Positions 34,502 to 42,884 of a DNA stretch of 64,000 nt are shown here, piece after piece. The position numbers and the translations under genes are program-made. The stretch is from Bradyrhizobium macuxiense. GTDB lineage: Bacteria > Pseudomonadota > Alphaproteobacteria > Rhizobiales > Xanthobacteraceae. A model generated the notes under the pieces. That model ran no database searches. It was given only the letters and a program-made list of their open reading frames with translations, and was not told the DNA's origin. Within the stretch, counting starts at the first letter, position 1. Every line of letters starts with the position of its first letter. Location of the stretch: the NCBI RefSeq assembly GCF_007993935.1, contig NZ_VITY01000001.1:682001-746000 (forward strand), written 5' to 3'.

Positions 34502-35678
34502 GAAGGAAGTCTGGATCACCGGCGTCGGCCTGCTCTCGTCCCTCGGCGAGGGGCTGGATGCGCATTGGCAGGCGCTCGGTGAAAAGCGCGTCAATGCCGA
34601 CGACAAGCGGCTCGCGCCATACGTGATCCATCCGATCGCCCCGGTCAGCTTCGACGCCCAGATCCCGAAGAAGGGCGATCAGCGTCAGATGGAGACGTGG
34701 CAGCGCATCGGCACCTATGCCGCCGGGCTGGCGCTTGATTCCGCTGGTGTCAAAGGCAATCAGGAAATCCTGTCGCGGATGGACATGATCATCGCTGCCG
34801 GTGGCGGCGAGCGTGACCTCAATGTCGACCTTGCGATCATGAACGCCGATGCGCAGGGCAAGCTGCCGCCCGCCCTGCTCAACGAGAAACTGATGAACGA
34901 GCTGCGTCCGACGCTGTTCCTGGCGCAGCTCTCCAACCTGCTCGCCGGCAACATCGCGATCGTTCACGGCGTCTGCGGGACGTCGCGCACCTTTATGGGC
35001 GAGGAAGCCTCGAGCATCGACGCCGCGCGGATCGCGGTCGCACGCATCGGCGCCGGACAGAGCGACATCGCGCTGGTCGGCGCGGCCCATAACGGCGATC
35101 GCGGCGACCTCTTGATGCTTTATTCGTTTGGCGACTTCGCCCTCAAGGATCAATACGCGCCGGTCTGGGCTCGCAGGAACCATCCGGGCTTCGCGATCGG
35201 CTCCGCCGGAGCCTTCCTGGTGATGGAATCGCGCGAGCACGCCGAGGCGCGCGGCGCCAAGCCGTACGCCAGGCTGACCAAGGTGGTCGCCGATCTTGCC
35301 AAGCGCAAGCAACCCGGCGCTGTGACGAAGTCGCTGCAGACGATGTGGCCGCAGCTCGGGGTCAGCAACGACAAGGCCGTGCTGATCACGGGCGCAACCG
35401 GCGCCGAGCCCGCGACTGCCGAAGAGCGCGAATTCCTCGGGCAGCATCCCGGCCTTGCCGTGCGCGCCACCGGTACGACCTTTGGGCACACCATGGAGGC
35501 CCAGTTCCCGCTCGGGCTCGCGCTGGCCGCGCTGTCGATTTCCCGCGGCGCGCTCTATCCGGCCAACGACCCGACCGGGCTGGAGGTTGAAAAGACCGAC
35601 GCGCCAACCCAGATTGTCGTGTTGGGGGTCGGCCACTGGCAGGGCGAAGGCATGGCACTGGTCGAGGCCGTCAAGTAA
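34494..35678 (+). CDS. fabF2XL: Beta-ketoacyl-ACP synthase FabF2XL, atypical active site
   Basis: 394 residues with a thiolase fold. The nucleophile Cys is kept (IVHGVCGTSRTF) and the second His is kept (GTTFGHTMEAQ), but the first catalytic His of the NAHGT motif is missing: the equivalent stretch reads ITGATGAEPATAEE. It is therefore unlikely to condense alone by the normal Cys-His-His mechanism and may form a heterodimer with the complete FabF1XL encoded next, as chain-length factors do. It overlaps fabZXL by 8 bp and precedes fabF1XL by 27 bp. Confidence 0.88.
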   Translation: MAEKEVWITGVGLLSSLGEGLDAHWQALGEKRVNADDKRLAPYVIHPIAPVSFDAQIPKKGDQRQMETWQRIGTYAAGLALDSAGVKGNQEILSRMDMIIAAGGGERDLNVDLAIMNADAQGKLPPALLNEKLMNELRPTLFLAQLSNLLAGNIAIVHGVCGTSRTFMGEEASSIDAARIAVARIGAGQSDIALVGAAHNGDRGDLLMLYSFGDFALKDQYAPVWARRNHPGFAIGSAGAFLVMESREHAEARGAKPYARLTKVVADLAKRKQPGAVTKSLQTMWPQLGVSNDKAVLITGATGAEPATAEEREFLGQHPGLAVRATGTTFGHTMEAQFPLGLALAALSISRGALYPANDPTGLEVEKTDAPTQIVVLGVGHWQGEGMALVEAVK

Positions 35679-35705
35679 TTCGGCGCAAGCACCGACGGGG
35701 ACACC

Positions 35706-36983
35706 ATGACAGCACCACGCGATAAATTCGGCCGACCGATCGTCGTCGTGACCGGCATGGGAATCGTGACGTCGCTCGGCGGCGGCAAGACAGACAATTG
35801 GAAGCGCCTCACGGCGGGCGAGTCCGGCATCAGGACCGTGACGCGCTTCCCGCTCGACAGTCTGAAGACGACGATGGCTGGCGCCGTCGATTTCGTCACC
35901 GTCGACCCGTTCTCCTCGACCAGCCTGTCGCAACGTCTGGCGGAGATCGCGACCGAAGAGGCGCTGGAGCAATCCGGCATCGGCAATAAGGGCGACTTCC
36001 CCGGCCCGCTGTTTCTCGCGGTCGCGCCGATCGAGACCGAGTGGCCGCAGCGGCTCGAAATCGCGCGCGAGGTTCCGACCAAGGACTTTGGCATCATCGA
36101 TTATCTGGCGACCTGCAGCGGCGGCAAGTTTGCGCACTTCCACCGGCGCTTCACCTTCGGTTCGGTCGCGCTCAACCTCGCCGAGACCTTCGGCACCAAG
36201 GGGTCGCCGATCTCGCTCTCGACGGCTTGTGCCTCCGGTGCGACCGCGATCCAGCTCGGCGTCGAGGCGATCCGCCGCGGCGAAACCGATGCAACGCTGT
36301 GCGTCGCGACCGACGGCTCGGTCAATCCCGAAGCCATGGTGCGCTTCTCGCTGCTCTCGGCTCTCTCGACCCAGAACAATCCGCCCCAGGGCGCCTCAAA
36401 GCCGTTCTCGAAGAACCGAGACGGCTTTGTGATGGCCGAAGGCGCCGGCGCGCTGGTGCTGGAGAGCTACGAGGCAGCGATGGCGCGCGGCGCGCGCATC
36501 CTGGGCGTCGTCGCCGGCTGCGGCGAGCTCACCGACTCCTTCCACCGCACCCGCTCTGCCCCCGACGGCAAGCCGGCGATCGGCTGCGTGCGCAAGACGC
36601 TCGCGGATGCCGGGATGGAGCCCGAGCAGATCGACCACATCAACGCGCACGGCACCTCGACGCCGGAAAACGACAAGATGGAATATCTTGCCACCTCGGC
36701 GGTGTTCGGCGAACACACCAAAAACATCCCGGTGTCGTCGAACAAATCGATGGTCGGCCACACCATCTCGGCCGCCGGCGCAGTCGAGGCGATCTTCTCG
36801 CTGCTCACGCTCGAGCATCAGCGGATCCCGCCGACGATCAATTACGAGGTGCCCGATCCCGCGATCCCGTTCGACGTGGTCGGCAACAAGGCGCGCGACG
36901 CCAAGGTGACCGCCGTGATGTCGAACTCGTTCGGATTTGGCGGACAAAACGCTTCGCTGATCCTGACGCGCGAGCCGGCTTAA
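35706..36983 (+). CDS. fabF1XL: Beta-ketoacyl-ACP synthase FabF1XL
   Basis: 425 residues with a complete KAS II catalytic triad: Cys in STACASGATAIQLG, His in INAHGTSTPENDKME and His in NKSMVGHTISAAGAVEAI. It should catalyse the decarboxylative condensations that lengthen acyl-AcpXL beyond C18. It follows FabF2XL by 27 bp and precedes lpxXL by 18 bp. In other Rhizobiales an alcohol dehydrogenase-like gene often lies between fabF1XL and lpxXL; it is absent here. Confidence 0.92.
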   Translation: MTAPRDKFGRPIVVVTGMGIVTSLGGGKTDNWKRLTAGESGIRTVTRFPLDSLKTTMAGAVDFVTVDPFSSTSLSQRLAEIATEEALEQSGIGNKGDFPGPLFLAVAPIETEWPQRLEIAREVPTKDFGIIDYLATCSGGKFAHFHRRFTFGSVALNLAETFGTKGSPISLSTACASGATAIQLGVEAIRRGETDATLCVATDGSVNPEAMVRFSLLSALSTQNNPPQGASKPFSKNRDGFVMAEGAGALVLESYEAAMARGARILGVVAGCGELTDSFHRTRSAPDGKPAIGCVRKTLADAGMEPEQIDHINAHGTSTPENDKMEYLATSAVFGEHTKNIPVSSNKSMVGHTISAAGAVEAIFSLLTLEHQRIPPTINYEVPDPAIPFDVVGNKARDAKVTAVMSNSFGFGGQNASLILTREPA

Positions 36984-37001
36984 CTCGGCGCCCTCGCCTT
37001 G

Positions 37002-37937
37002 ATGAAACGCCTGCTCCTTCGCACCAGGGCGCACCTGCGCGACGCCGCAAAGCCTGTGGCGAACGTTGCCATTGGCGCGTTGACGACCGGCCTCTTGCGC
37101 ACCACGCGCTATTTCGATCCGGAGAAGACCGCACGATTCTTCGGCCATGCCGCGCATTTCATCGGCCGCCGGCTGCGTGAAGATCGCATCGGCCGCGAGA
37201 ACCTCACGGCGGCCTTCCCGGAGAAGACACCGCAGGAGATCGAAGAGATCCTGACCGGCGTCTGGCACAACCTCGGACGCATCGGCGCTGAATTCGCGCA
37301 TATCGACCGCATCTGGGACCATGATCCCCAGAATCCCGACAGACCGGGCCGCGTCGAATTCTCGGCGCGCAGCAAGCAGCTGTTCGACCAGTTGCGCGAC
37401 GACGGCAAGCCGGCGCTGTTCTTCGCCGCGCATCTCGGCAACTGGGAGCTGTCTCCAATAGCCGCCGCGGCGCATGGGCTCGGCGCGACCATCCTGTTCC
37501 GACGGCCGAACATCGAGGCCGCCGACCGCGCCATCGAACGCATCCGCGCCGTCAACCTCGGCACGCTGGTCCCGGCCGGCCGCGACGCGCCGCTCAAGCT
37601 GGCGCAGGCGCTGAAGAACGGCCAGCACGTCGCGATGCTGGTCGATCAGTATCTGACCAACGGTGTTCCAGTGACCTTCTTCGGCCGCAAGACCACCGCG
37701 AACCCGCTGCTGGCGCGGCTGCGCCGGCAGATCGATTGTCCGATCCACGGTACGCGGATCATCCGCCTGCCCGACGGCCGCTTCCGCGGCGAGGTCACCG
37801 AGGAAGTGAAACCGGTGTTCGATGCATCCGGGCAGATCGATATCCAGGGCACGATGCAGGTGATCACCGACATCGTGGAGGGCTGGGTCCGCGAGTATCC
37901 GGATCAATGGCTCTGGCTGCACCGGCGCTGGCGGTAG
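37002..37937 (+). CDS. lpxXL: Lipid A very-long-chain acyltransferase LpxXL (LpxL/HtrB family)
   Basis: 311 residues from ATG 37002 (a TTG lies just upstream at 36999). The HxxxxE acyltransferase motif is in FFAAHLGNWELSP, followed by LFRRPN and VAMLVDQYLTNGVPVTFFGRKT; the C terminus WLWLHRRW is typical of LpxL/HtrB proteins. It would transfer the hydroxylated very long acyl chain from AcpXL to the lipid A disaccharide at the inner membrane. It is the last gene of the acpXL operon and is followed by a palindromic repeat. Confidence 0.9.
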   Translation: MKRLLLRTRAHLRDAAKPVANVAIGALTTGLLRTTRYFDPEKTARFFGHAAHFIGRRLREDRIGRENLTAAFPEKTPQEIEEILTGVWHNLGRIGAEFAHIDRIWDHDPQNPDRPGRVEFSARSKQLFDQLRDDGKPALFFAAHLGNWELSPIAAAAHGLGATILFRRPNIEAADRAIERIRAVNLGTLVPAGRDAPLKLAQALKNGQHVAMLVDQYLTNGVPVTFFGRKTTANPLLARLRRQIDCPIHGTRIIRLPDGRFRGEVTEEVKPVFDASGQIDIQGTMQVITDIVEGWVREYPDQWLWLHRRWR

Positions 37938-37948
37938 GCCCTCACACG

Positions 37949-38035
37949 CGTCATTGCGAGCGAAAGCGAAGCAATCCACTTTTCCGCGCATGTGGAGCGA
38001 TGGATTGCTTCGTCGCTTCGCTCCTCGCAATGACG
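37949..38035. repeat. 87-bp REP-like palindrome, copy 1
   Basis: It begins CGTCATTGCGAGCG and ends CGCAATGACG, with inner arms AAGCAATCCA and TGGATTGCTT. It matches the 87-bp element at 63617-63703 over nearly its full length, with a few substitutions and one-base shifts in the arms. It separates lpxXL from the convergent potF-like gene. Such CATTGCGAG...CTCGCAATG elements are common in Bradyrhizobium and relatives as far as I recall. Confidence 0.85.
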
Positions 38036-38042
38036 GATAAAT

Positions 38043-39152
38043 CTATCTCCCCGTCTTCACGCGCGTCCACAGCCGATTGATGATCCGCTGCGTCGCGGGA
38101 TCGCGCGCCGTGATGACGAACAGCTTCTTCTGCATCGCCTCGTCGGGATAGATGTTCTTGTCGTTGAAGATCTTCGGATCGATCAGCTTCTGGCTCGCCA
38201 GATTGCCATTGGCGTAGGACAGGAAGTTGGAATTCTTCGCCGCGACCTCGGGACGGTAGAGGTAGTTGATCAGCTCATAGGCCTCCGTGACGTTCTTGGC
38301 ATCCGCGGGGATCGCGAGATTGTCGAAGAACATCTGCGCGCCCTCCTTCGGGATCGTGTAGCCGATCTCGACGCCGGTCTTGGCCTCCGCCGCCCGGCTG
38401 CGCGCCTGCATGATGTCGCCCGACCATCCGACCACGAAGCAGATCTCGCCCGAGGCCAGCGCGCTGAGATATTCGGACGAATGGAATTTGCGCACATAGG
38501 GCCGGATCTTGATGACGAGATCCGCGGCCTTCTCGAGGTCGGCCTGCTTGGTCGAGTTCGGGTCGAGGCCGAGATAGCTCAGTGCCGCCGGCAGGATGTC
38601 GTCGGCGGAGTCCAGCATGTGGACGCCGCAATCCTTGAACTTGGCGAGGTTCTCCGGCTTGAACACCATGTCCCAGCTGTCGATCTTCGCGTCAGGACCG
38701 AGGATCTTCTCCGCCATCTTCACATTGTAGCCGATGCCGGTGGTGCCCCACATGTAGTTGGCGCCGTAATTGTTGCCGGGATCGTAGGTCGCGAGCTGAC
38801 CCGTCACGACGGGCCATGCGTTGGCAAGGTTCGGCAGCTTCGACTTGTCGAGCTTGAGGAACACCTTCGCGGTGATCTGGCGCTGCAGAAAGTAGCCGGT
38901 CGGCACCACGACATCGTAGCCCGACTTGCCGGCGAGCAACCGGGTCTCCAGCGTCTCGTTGGCGTCGAACGTGTCGTAGACGACCTTGATGCCGGTTTCC
39001 TTGGTGAAGTCCTCGAGGACATCGGGCGCCATGTAGTTCGACCAGTTGTAGAAGTTGACCGTCCGCTCCTCCGCGCTGGCGGACGAAGCAAACAACAGAA
39101 CCGTGGCGATCGTACCGACGAGGCCGACGAGACGACGGCTCTGCTTCTGCAT
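38043..39152 (-). CDS. Polyamine ABC transporter substrate-binding protein (PotF-like)
   Basis: 369 residues. A signal peptide (about 1-27, SASAEE) is followed by the PotD/PotF fold: VNFYNWSNYMAPDVLEDFTKETGIKVVYDTF and the Asp/Trp region TTGIGYNVKM, and WSGDIMQARSRA supplies polyamine-contacting residues. It would bind putrescine or spermidine in the periplasm. No ATPase or permease genes adjoin; the next genes are an aminotransferase (6 bp away) and a rhodanese, so the transporter partners lie elsewhere. Confidence 0.92.
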   Translation of the reverse strand: MQKQSRRLVGLVGTIATVLLFASSASAEERTVNFYNWSNYMAPDVLEDFTKETGIKVVYDTFDANETLETRLLAGKSGYDVVVPTGYFLQRQITAKVFLKLDKSKLPNLANAWPVVTGQLATYDPGNNYGANYMWGTTGIGYNVKMAEKILGPDAKIDSWDMVFKPENLAKFKDCGVHMLDSADDILPAALSYLGLDPNSTKQADLEKAADLVIKIRPYVRKFHSSEYLSALASGEICFVVGWSGDIMQARSRAAEAKTGVEIGYTIPKEGAQMFFDNLAIPADAKNVTEAYELINYLYRPEVAAKNSNFLSYANGNLASQKLIDPKIFNDKNIYPDEAMQKKLFVITARDPATQRIINRLWTRVKTGR

Positions 39153-39158
39153 TCTGGT

Positions 39159-40328
39159 CTACCTCTTGCGACGATGGACTGCGTCGGACAACCGCTCAAG
39201 CGCGGTGTCGAGCGTCGAGTCTTTCTTGGCGAAGCAGAAACGCACCACCGACGTCACCGCATCCTGCTCGTAGAACGCCGACACTGGAATAGCCGCAACC
39301 TTGTAGTCTTGCACAATTCGCCAGCAGAACTCCGCATCGGTCTCGTTGAGGCCGAGCGGCGACAGATCGACGGTGAGGAAGTAGGTCCCCTGCGACTTCA
39401 GCACCGGAAAGCCGATGCTCTCCAATCCCTTCGTCAGACGGTCGCGGCTGCGCGCCATGTCCTTGCGCATGTCGAAGAAGTAGTCGTCCGGCTTGCCGAG
39501 GCCGTACGCCACCGCCGCCTGCAGATTGGGCGCGGTCGTGAAGGTGAGGAACTGGTGCACCTTCGCGGCCACGCGCAGCAGCGGCGGCGCGGCGCAGACG
39601 AAACCGATCTTCCAGCCGGTCAGCGAGAAGATCTTGCCGGCGCTGCCGACCTTGATGGTGCGGTCGCGCATGCCGGGTATCGTGATCAGCGGGATGTGCT
39701 CGCGGCCGTCGAACACGACGTGCTCCCAGACCTCATCGCAGATCGCGACCACGTCGAACTCCTGGCAGAACCGCGCCAGCAGCTCGAGGTCCTCGCGCGG
39801 ATAGACTACCGCCGCCGGGTTGAGCGGATTGTTGAACAGCACCGCCTTGGTCTTGTGGTTGAAGACGCTGCGCAGCATCTCCTCGTTCAGTCGCCACTCC
39901 GGGGGCTCGAGCCGCAACAGGCGCGGAATGCCGCCGGCCTGGCGGATGATCGGCAGATAGGAATCATAGACCGGCTGGAAGCACACCACCTCGTCGCCGG
40001 GCTCGACCACGGAGAGGATCGAGGAGGTCAGCGCCTCGGTGCCGCCAGAGGTGACCATCACCTCGGTCATCGGATCGAGCTTGAGCCCGTGCCAGTGGCC
40101 GTAATGCGATGCGATCGCCTGACGCAGTTCCGGAATACCCATCATCGACGGATACTGGTTGTAGCCGTTGATGGACGCGTCCGCGGCGGCGCGGCGGATA
40201 TCCTCCGGTCCGGGATCGTCGGGAAAACCCTGGCCAAGATTGATGGCGTTGTTGTCGCGCGCAGCCTGCGACATCGCCTCGAAGATGGTGACGGGAAGGT
40301 CCGCGAAGACCTTGTTCATGGAGGTCAT
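39159..40328 (-). CDS. PLP-dependent class I/II aminotransferase (YbdL/KAT-like)
   Basis: 389 residues from ATG 40328 (ATG 40319 is an alternative). The PLP Lys is in VGSAGKIFSLTGWKIGF, the Asn/Asp pocket is in NNPLNPAAVVYPRED and AICDEVWEHVVFD, and the C-terminal Arg in VVRFCFAKKD binds the carboxylate. The opening INLGQGFPDDPGPEDI is like YbdL (methionine aminotransferase) and kynurenine aminotransferases. The exact amino donor is unknown. It is part of a three-gene minus-strand run, rhodanese-aminotransferase-PotF-like, with 6-8 bp gaps. Confidence 0.88.
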   Translation of the reverse strand: MTSMNKVFADLPVTIFEAMSQAARDNNAINLGQGFPDDPGPEDIRRAAADASINGYNQYPSMMGIPELRQAIASHYGHWHGLKLDPMTEVMVTSGGTEALTSSILSVVEPGDEVVCFQPVYDSYLPIIRQAGGIPRLLRLEPPEWRLNEEMLRSVFNHKTKAVLFNNPLNPAAVVYPREDLELLARFCQEFDVVAICDEVWEHVVFDGREHIPLITIPGMRDRTIKVGSAGKIFSLTGWKIGFVCAAPPLLRVAAKVHQFLTFTTAPNLQAAVAYGLGKPDDYFFDMRKDMARSRDRLTKGLESIGFPVLKSQGTYFLTVDLSPLGLNETDAEFCWRIVQDYKVAAIPVSAFYEQDAVTSVVRFCFAKKDSTLDTALERLSDAVHRRKR

Positions 40329-40336
40329 GTCAGGGA

Positions 40337-40666
40337 TCAGCCGCCCGTCTTGGTCGGCAGTCCAGCCGACTTCCAGCCGATGATGCCGCCCGCCAGATGC
40401 TTGTCGTAAGGCAGGCCCGCGGCCTGGGCAGCCAGCGAGGCCGTCACCGAGCGCTTGCCGGAGCGGCAGGCGAACACCACCTGCTTGCCTTGCGGATCGG
40501 GAATCGCCGCCGGATCGAACGTCGACAGCGGCACCACGACGCCGTCGGGATAGGCCTCGACGGCAACCTCGTTGGGCTCGCGGACGTCGACCAGGAGATA
40601 GCGGCCTTCCGCTATGCCCTTCGACACCTCGTCCGGAAACAAATCTTCCACCTTGTGGTCCGCCAC
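40337..40666 (-). CDS. Rhodanese-domain sulfurtransferase
   Basis: 109 residues from a GTG at 40666, which has GGGAGG 8 nt upstream. A single rhodanese domain shows YLLVDVREPNEV and the active-site loop FACRSGKRS, with the catalytic Cys followed by the basic RSGKR cradle of the GlpE class. It transfers sulfane sulfur to cyanide or thiol acceptors in the cytoplasm. It heads the run that also contains the aminotransferase and the polyamine binding protein. Confidence 0.9.
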   Translation of the reverse strand: MADHKVEDLFPDEVSKGIAEGRYLLVDVREPNEVAVEAYPDGVVVPLSTFDPAAIPDPQGKQVVFACRSGKRSVTASLAAQAAGLPYDKHLAGGIIGWKSAGLPTKTGG

Positions 40667-40804
40667 GGAAACATCCTCCCGACTATTCGATTGGCGAGCG
40701 TCGCACGGCCCGCCGGTCCGGGCCGCAAAGTCGCCCCTCACGCGGAGAAAATCAAGCGCTCGAAACGGGTTAGATGCCGCGCCGAAAACGCGGGATCGAG
40801 GCGC

Positions 40805-42730
40805 CTAGATGGTGACCTGCGTGCCGACCTCGACCACCCGCCCGGTCGGGATCTGGAAATAGTCGGTGGCGTCGTTCGAGGAGCGGCTCAGCGCGATGAA
40901 CAGATGGTCCTGCCAGCTCGGCATGCCCGAATGCGCCGCCGGCTTCAGCGCGCGGCGGGACAGGAAGAACGAGGTCGACATGATGTCGAACTGCCAGCCG
41001 AGCTTGCGGGCAATCGCCAGCGTCTTCGGCACGTTGGGCTGCTCCATGAAGCCGAATTTCAGCGTCACCTTGGAGAAGGTCTCGGTCAGCTGCTCCATCC
41101 GCACCCGTTCGGACGGATCGATGCGCGGCGTCTGTGCGGTCTCGATGGTGAGGATGACGTTCTTCTCGTGCAGCACCTTGTAGTGCTTGAGGCTGTGCAT
41201 CAGCGCGGTCGGTGCGCTGACGGGATCGCTGGTCAGGAACACCGCGGTGCCGGAGACGCGCTGCGGCGGCCGCTTCTCGAGCATCGCGACGAGGTCGGCG
41301 AGCGGGAATTCCAGCTTGCGCGACTTCTCGAACAGCAGCCGGCTGCCGCGCCGCCAGGTGTACATCACCACGATCATGGCTCCGCCGAGCGCCAGCGGCA
41401 CCCAGCCGCCCTCGAACACCTTGAGGAGGTTGGCGGCCAGGAACGTGATGTCGAGGAACAGGAAGGGCGCGACCAGCGCGGCGGCGGCGACCGGCGACCA
41501 TCTCCAGACGCGCCAGATCACCACAAAGCCCATCATCGCCGTCACCACCATGGTGCCGGTCACCGAGATGCCGTAGGCCGACGCGAGCGCGCTCGACGAG
41601 CGGAACATCAGCACCAGCACAATGACCGCGATGAACAGGAAGCGGTTGATGCGCGGCATGTAGATCTGGCCGGAATGGGCTTCGGAGGTGTGACGGATCT
41701 CGAACCGCGGCATCAGGCCGAGCTGGATGGCCTGTCGGGTCAGCGAATAGGCGCCGGTGATGACCGCCTGGCTCGCGATCACGGTCGCGAGCGTCGCAAG
41801 CGCGACCATCGGTATCAGCGCCCAGTCCGGGAACATCAGGAAGAACGGGTTCTCGATGCCCTGGGGATTCCCGATCAAGAGCGCGCCCTGCCCGAGATAG
41901 TTCAGCGCCAGCGACGGCAGCACGATGAACAGCCACGCGGTCTGGATCGGGCGTTTGCCGAAATGGCCGAGGTCGGCATAGAGCGCCTCCGCACCGGTCA
42001 CGGCTAGGAACACCGCGCCGAGGGTGATGAAGCCGATCACGCCATGATGCAGCATGAACGACACCGCAAGGATCGGATTGAGCGCGTAGAGCACCTCGGG
42101 ATGCCGCACGATCTGCGGCAGCGCCGCGATCGCGATCACGGCGAACCACACGCACATCACCGGGCCGAAGAAGGCCGCGACGCGCGCGGTGCCGCGCGAC
42201 TGCACCGCGAACAGGACGACCAGGATCACCACCGTAAGCGGGACGACGTAGGGATCGAATGTCGAGGTCACGAGCTTGATGCCCTCGATCGCCGACAGCA
42301 CCGAGAGCGCCGGCGTGATCACGGCATCGCCGTAGAACAGCGCGCCGCTGATGATGCCGAGCAGCACGATGGCGCCGGCGCCCTTGGTGGCCACGCGCTG
42401 CGCCAGCGCCATCAACGCCAGCGTGCCGCCCTCGCCATTGTTGTCGGCGCGCAAGAGGATCACGACGTATTTCAGCGTGACGACCACGATCAGCGCCCAC
42501 AGGATCAGCGACACCACGCCGAGCACCGCATGCGCCGTCACCCCGCCCTCGCCGCCGGCCGCCGCCACGACGGCTTCGCGCAGCGCGTACAGCGGGCTGG
42601 TGCCGATGTCGCCATAGACGACGCCGATGCTGCCGAGCATCAGCGCCTTGAAGGTGGCGGTTGAATGCGCCTCGCCATGGCCGTTTGCCGCGGGCGTTTC
42701 CGCCGCGGTGATCGCACTCTCGGATGACAT
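40805..42730 (-). CDS. kup: Kup-family potassium uptake transporter (copy 1)
   Basis: 641 residues from ATG 42730. About twelve membrane helices follow the Kup opening [23 protein letters not shown], with [31 protein letters not shown] next and a cytoplasmic C-terminal domain ending [10 protein letters not shown] and [20 protein letters not shown]. Kup proteins are K+/H+ symporters of the KUP/HAK/KT family. It is the downstream member of a tandem pair, about 150 bp after the second copy on the same strand; the two share large conserved blocks and identical C-terminal ends but differ in the first 25-35 residues. Confidence 0.94.
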   Translation of the reverse strand: MSSESAITAAETPAANGHGEAHSTATFKALMLGSIGVVYGDIGTSPLYALREAVVAAAGGEGGVTAHAVLGVVSLILWALIVVVTLKYVVILLRADNNGEGGTLALMALAQRVATKGAGAIVLLGIISGALFYGDAVITPALSVLSAIEGIKLVTSTFDPYVVPLTVVILVVLFAVQSRGTARVAAFFGPVMCVWFAVIAIAALPQIVRHPEVLYALNPILAVSFMLHHGVIGFITLGAVFLAVTGAEALYADLGHFGKRPIQTAWLFIVLPSLALNYLGQGALLIGNPQGIENPFFLMFPDWALIPMVALATLATVIASQAVITGAYSLTRQAIQLGLMPRFEIRHTSEAHSGQIYMPRINRFLFIAVIVLVLMFRSSSALASAYGISVTGTMVVTAMMGFVVIWRVWRWSPVAAAALVAPFLFLDITFLAANLLKVFEGGWVPLALGGAMIVVMYTWRRGSRLLFEKSRKLEFPLADLVAMLEKRPPQRVSGTAVFLTSDPVSAPTALMHSLKHYKVLHEKNVILTIETAQTPRIDPSERVRMEQLTETFSKVTLKFGFMEQPNVPKTLAIARKLGWQFDIMSTSFFLSRRALKPAAHSGMPSWQDHLFIALSRSSNDATDYFQIPTGRVVEVGTQVTI

Positions 42731-42830
42731 GGGAAGCTGCGCCTCTGTCTTCTGCCGCACTGCACAATGCCGGGTTGCAGGCCTATACTCCCGGCAGGAA
42801 TGCATAGGTTAGCACGGATTCAGGCCTCCA

Positions 42831-42849
42831 CTATGCGTAACACGCATAG
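42831..42849. promoter_or_regulatory. Perfect palindrome between the two kup genes
   Basis: CTATGCGTAACACGCATAG has perfect 8-bp arms and a 3-bp centre. It lies 101 bp upstream of the copy 1 start and 36 bp downstream of the copy 2 stop. With no T-run, an operator for a dimeric regulator is more likely than a terminator. Confidence 0.4.
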
Positions 42850-42884
42850 ATCACGGCTTTTCAACGCCGGAATTCGCTGTTGGC

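Noticed and set aside
40770..42767. Second 665-codon frame on the same strand as kup copy 1
   Set aside because: Arg/Gly/Asp-rich shifted reading with no membrane segments; kup in the other frame is certain.
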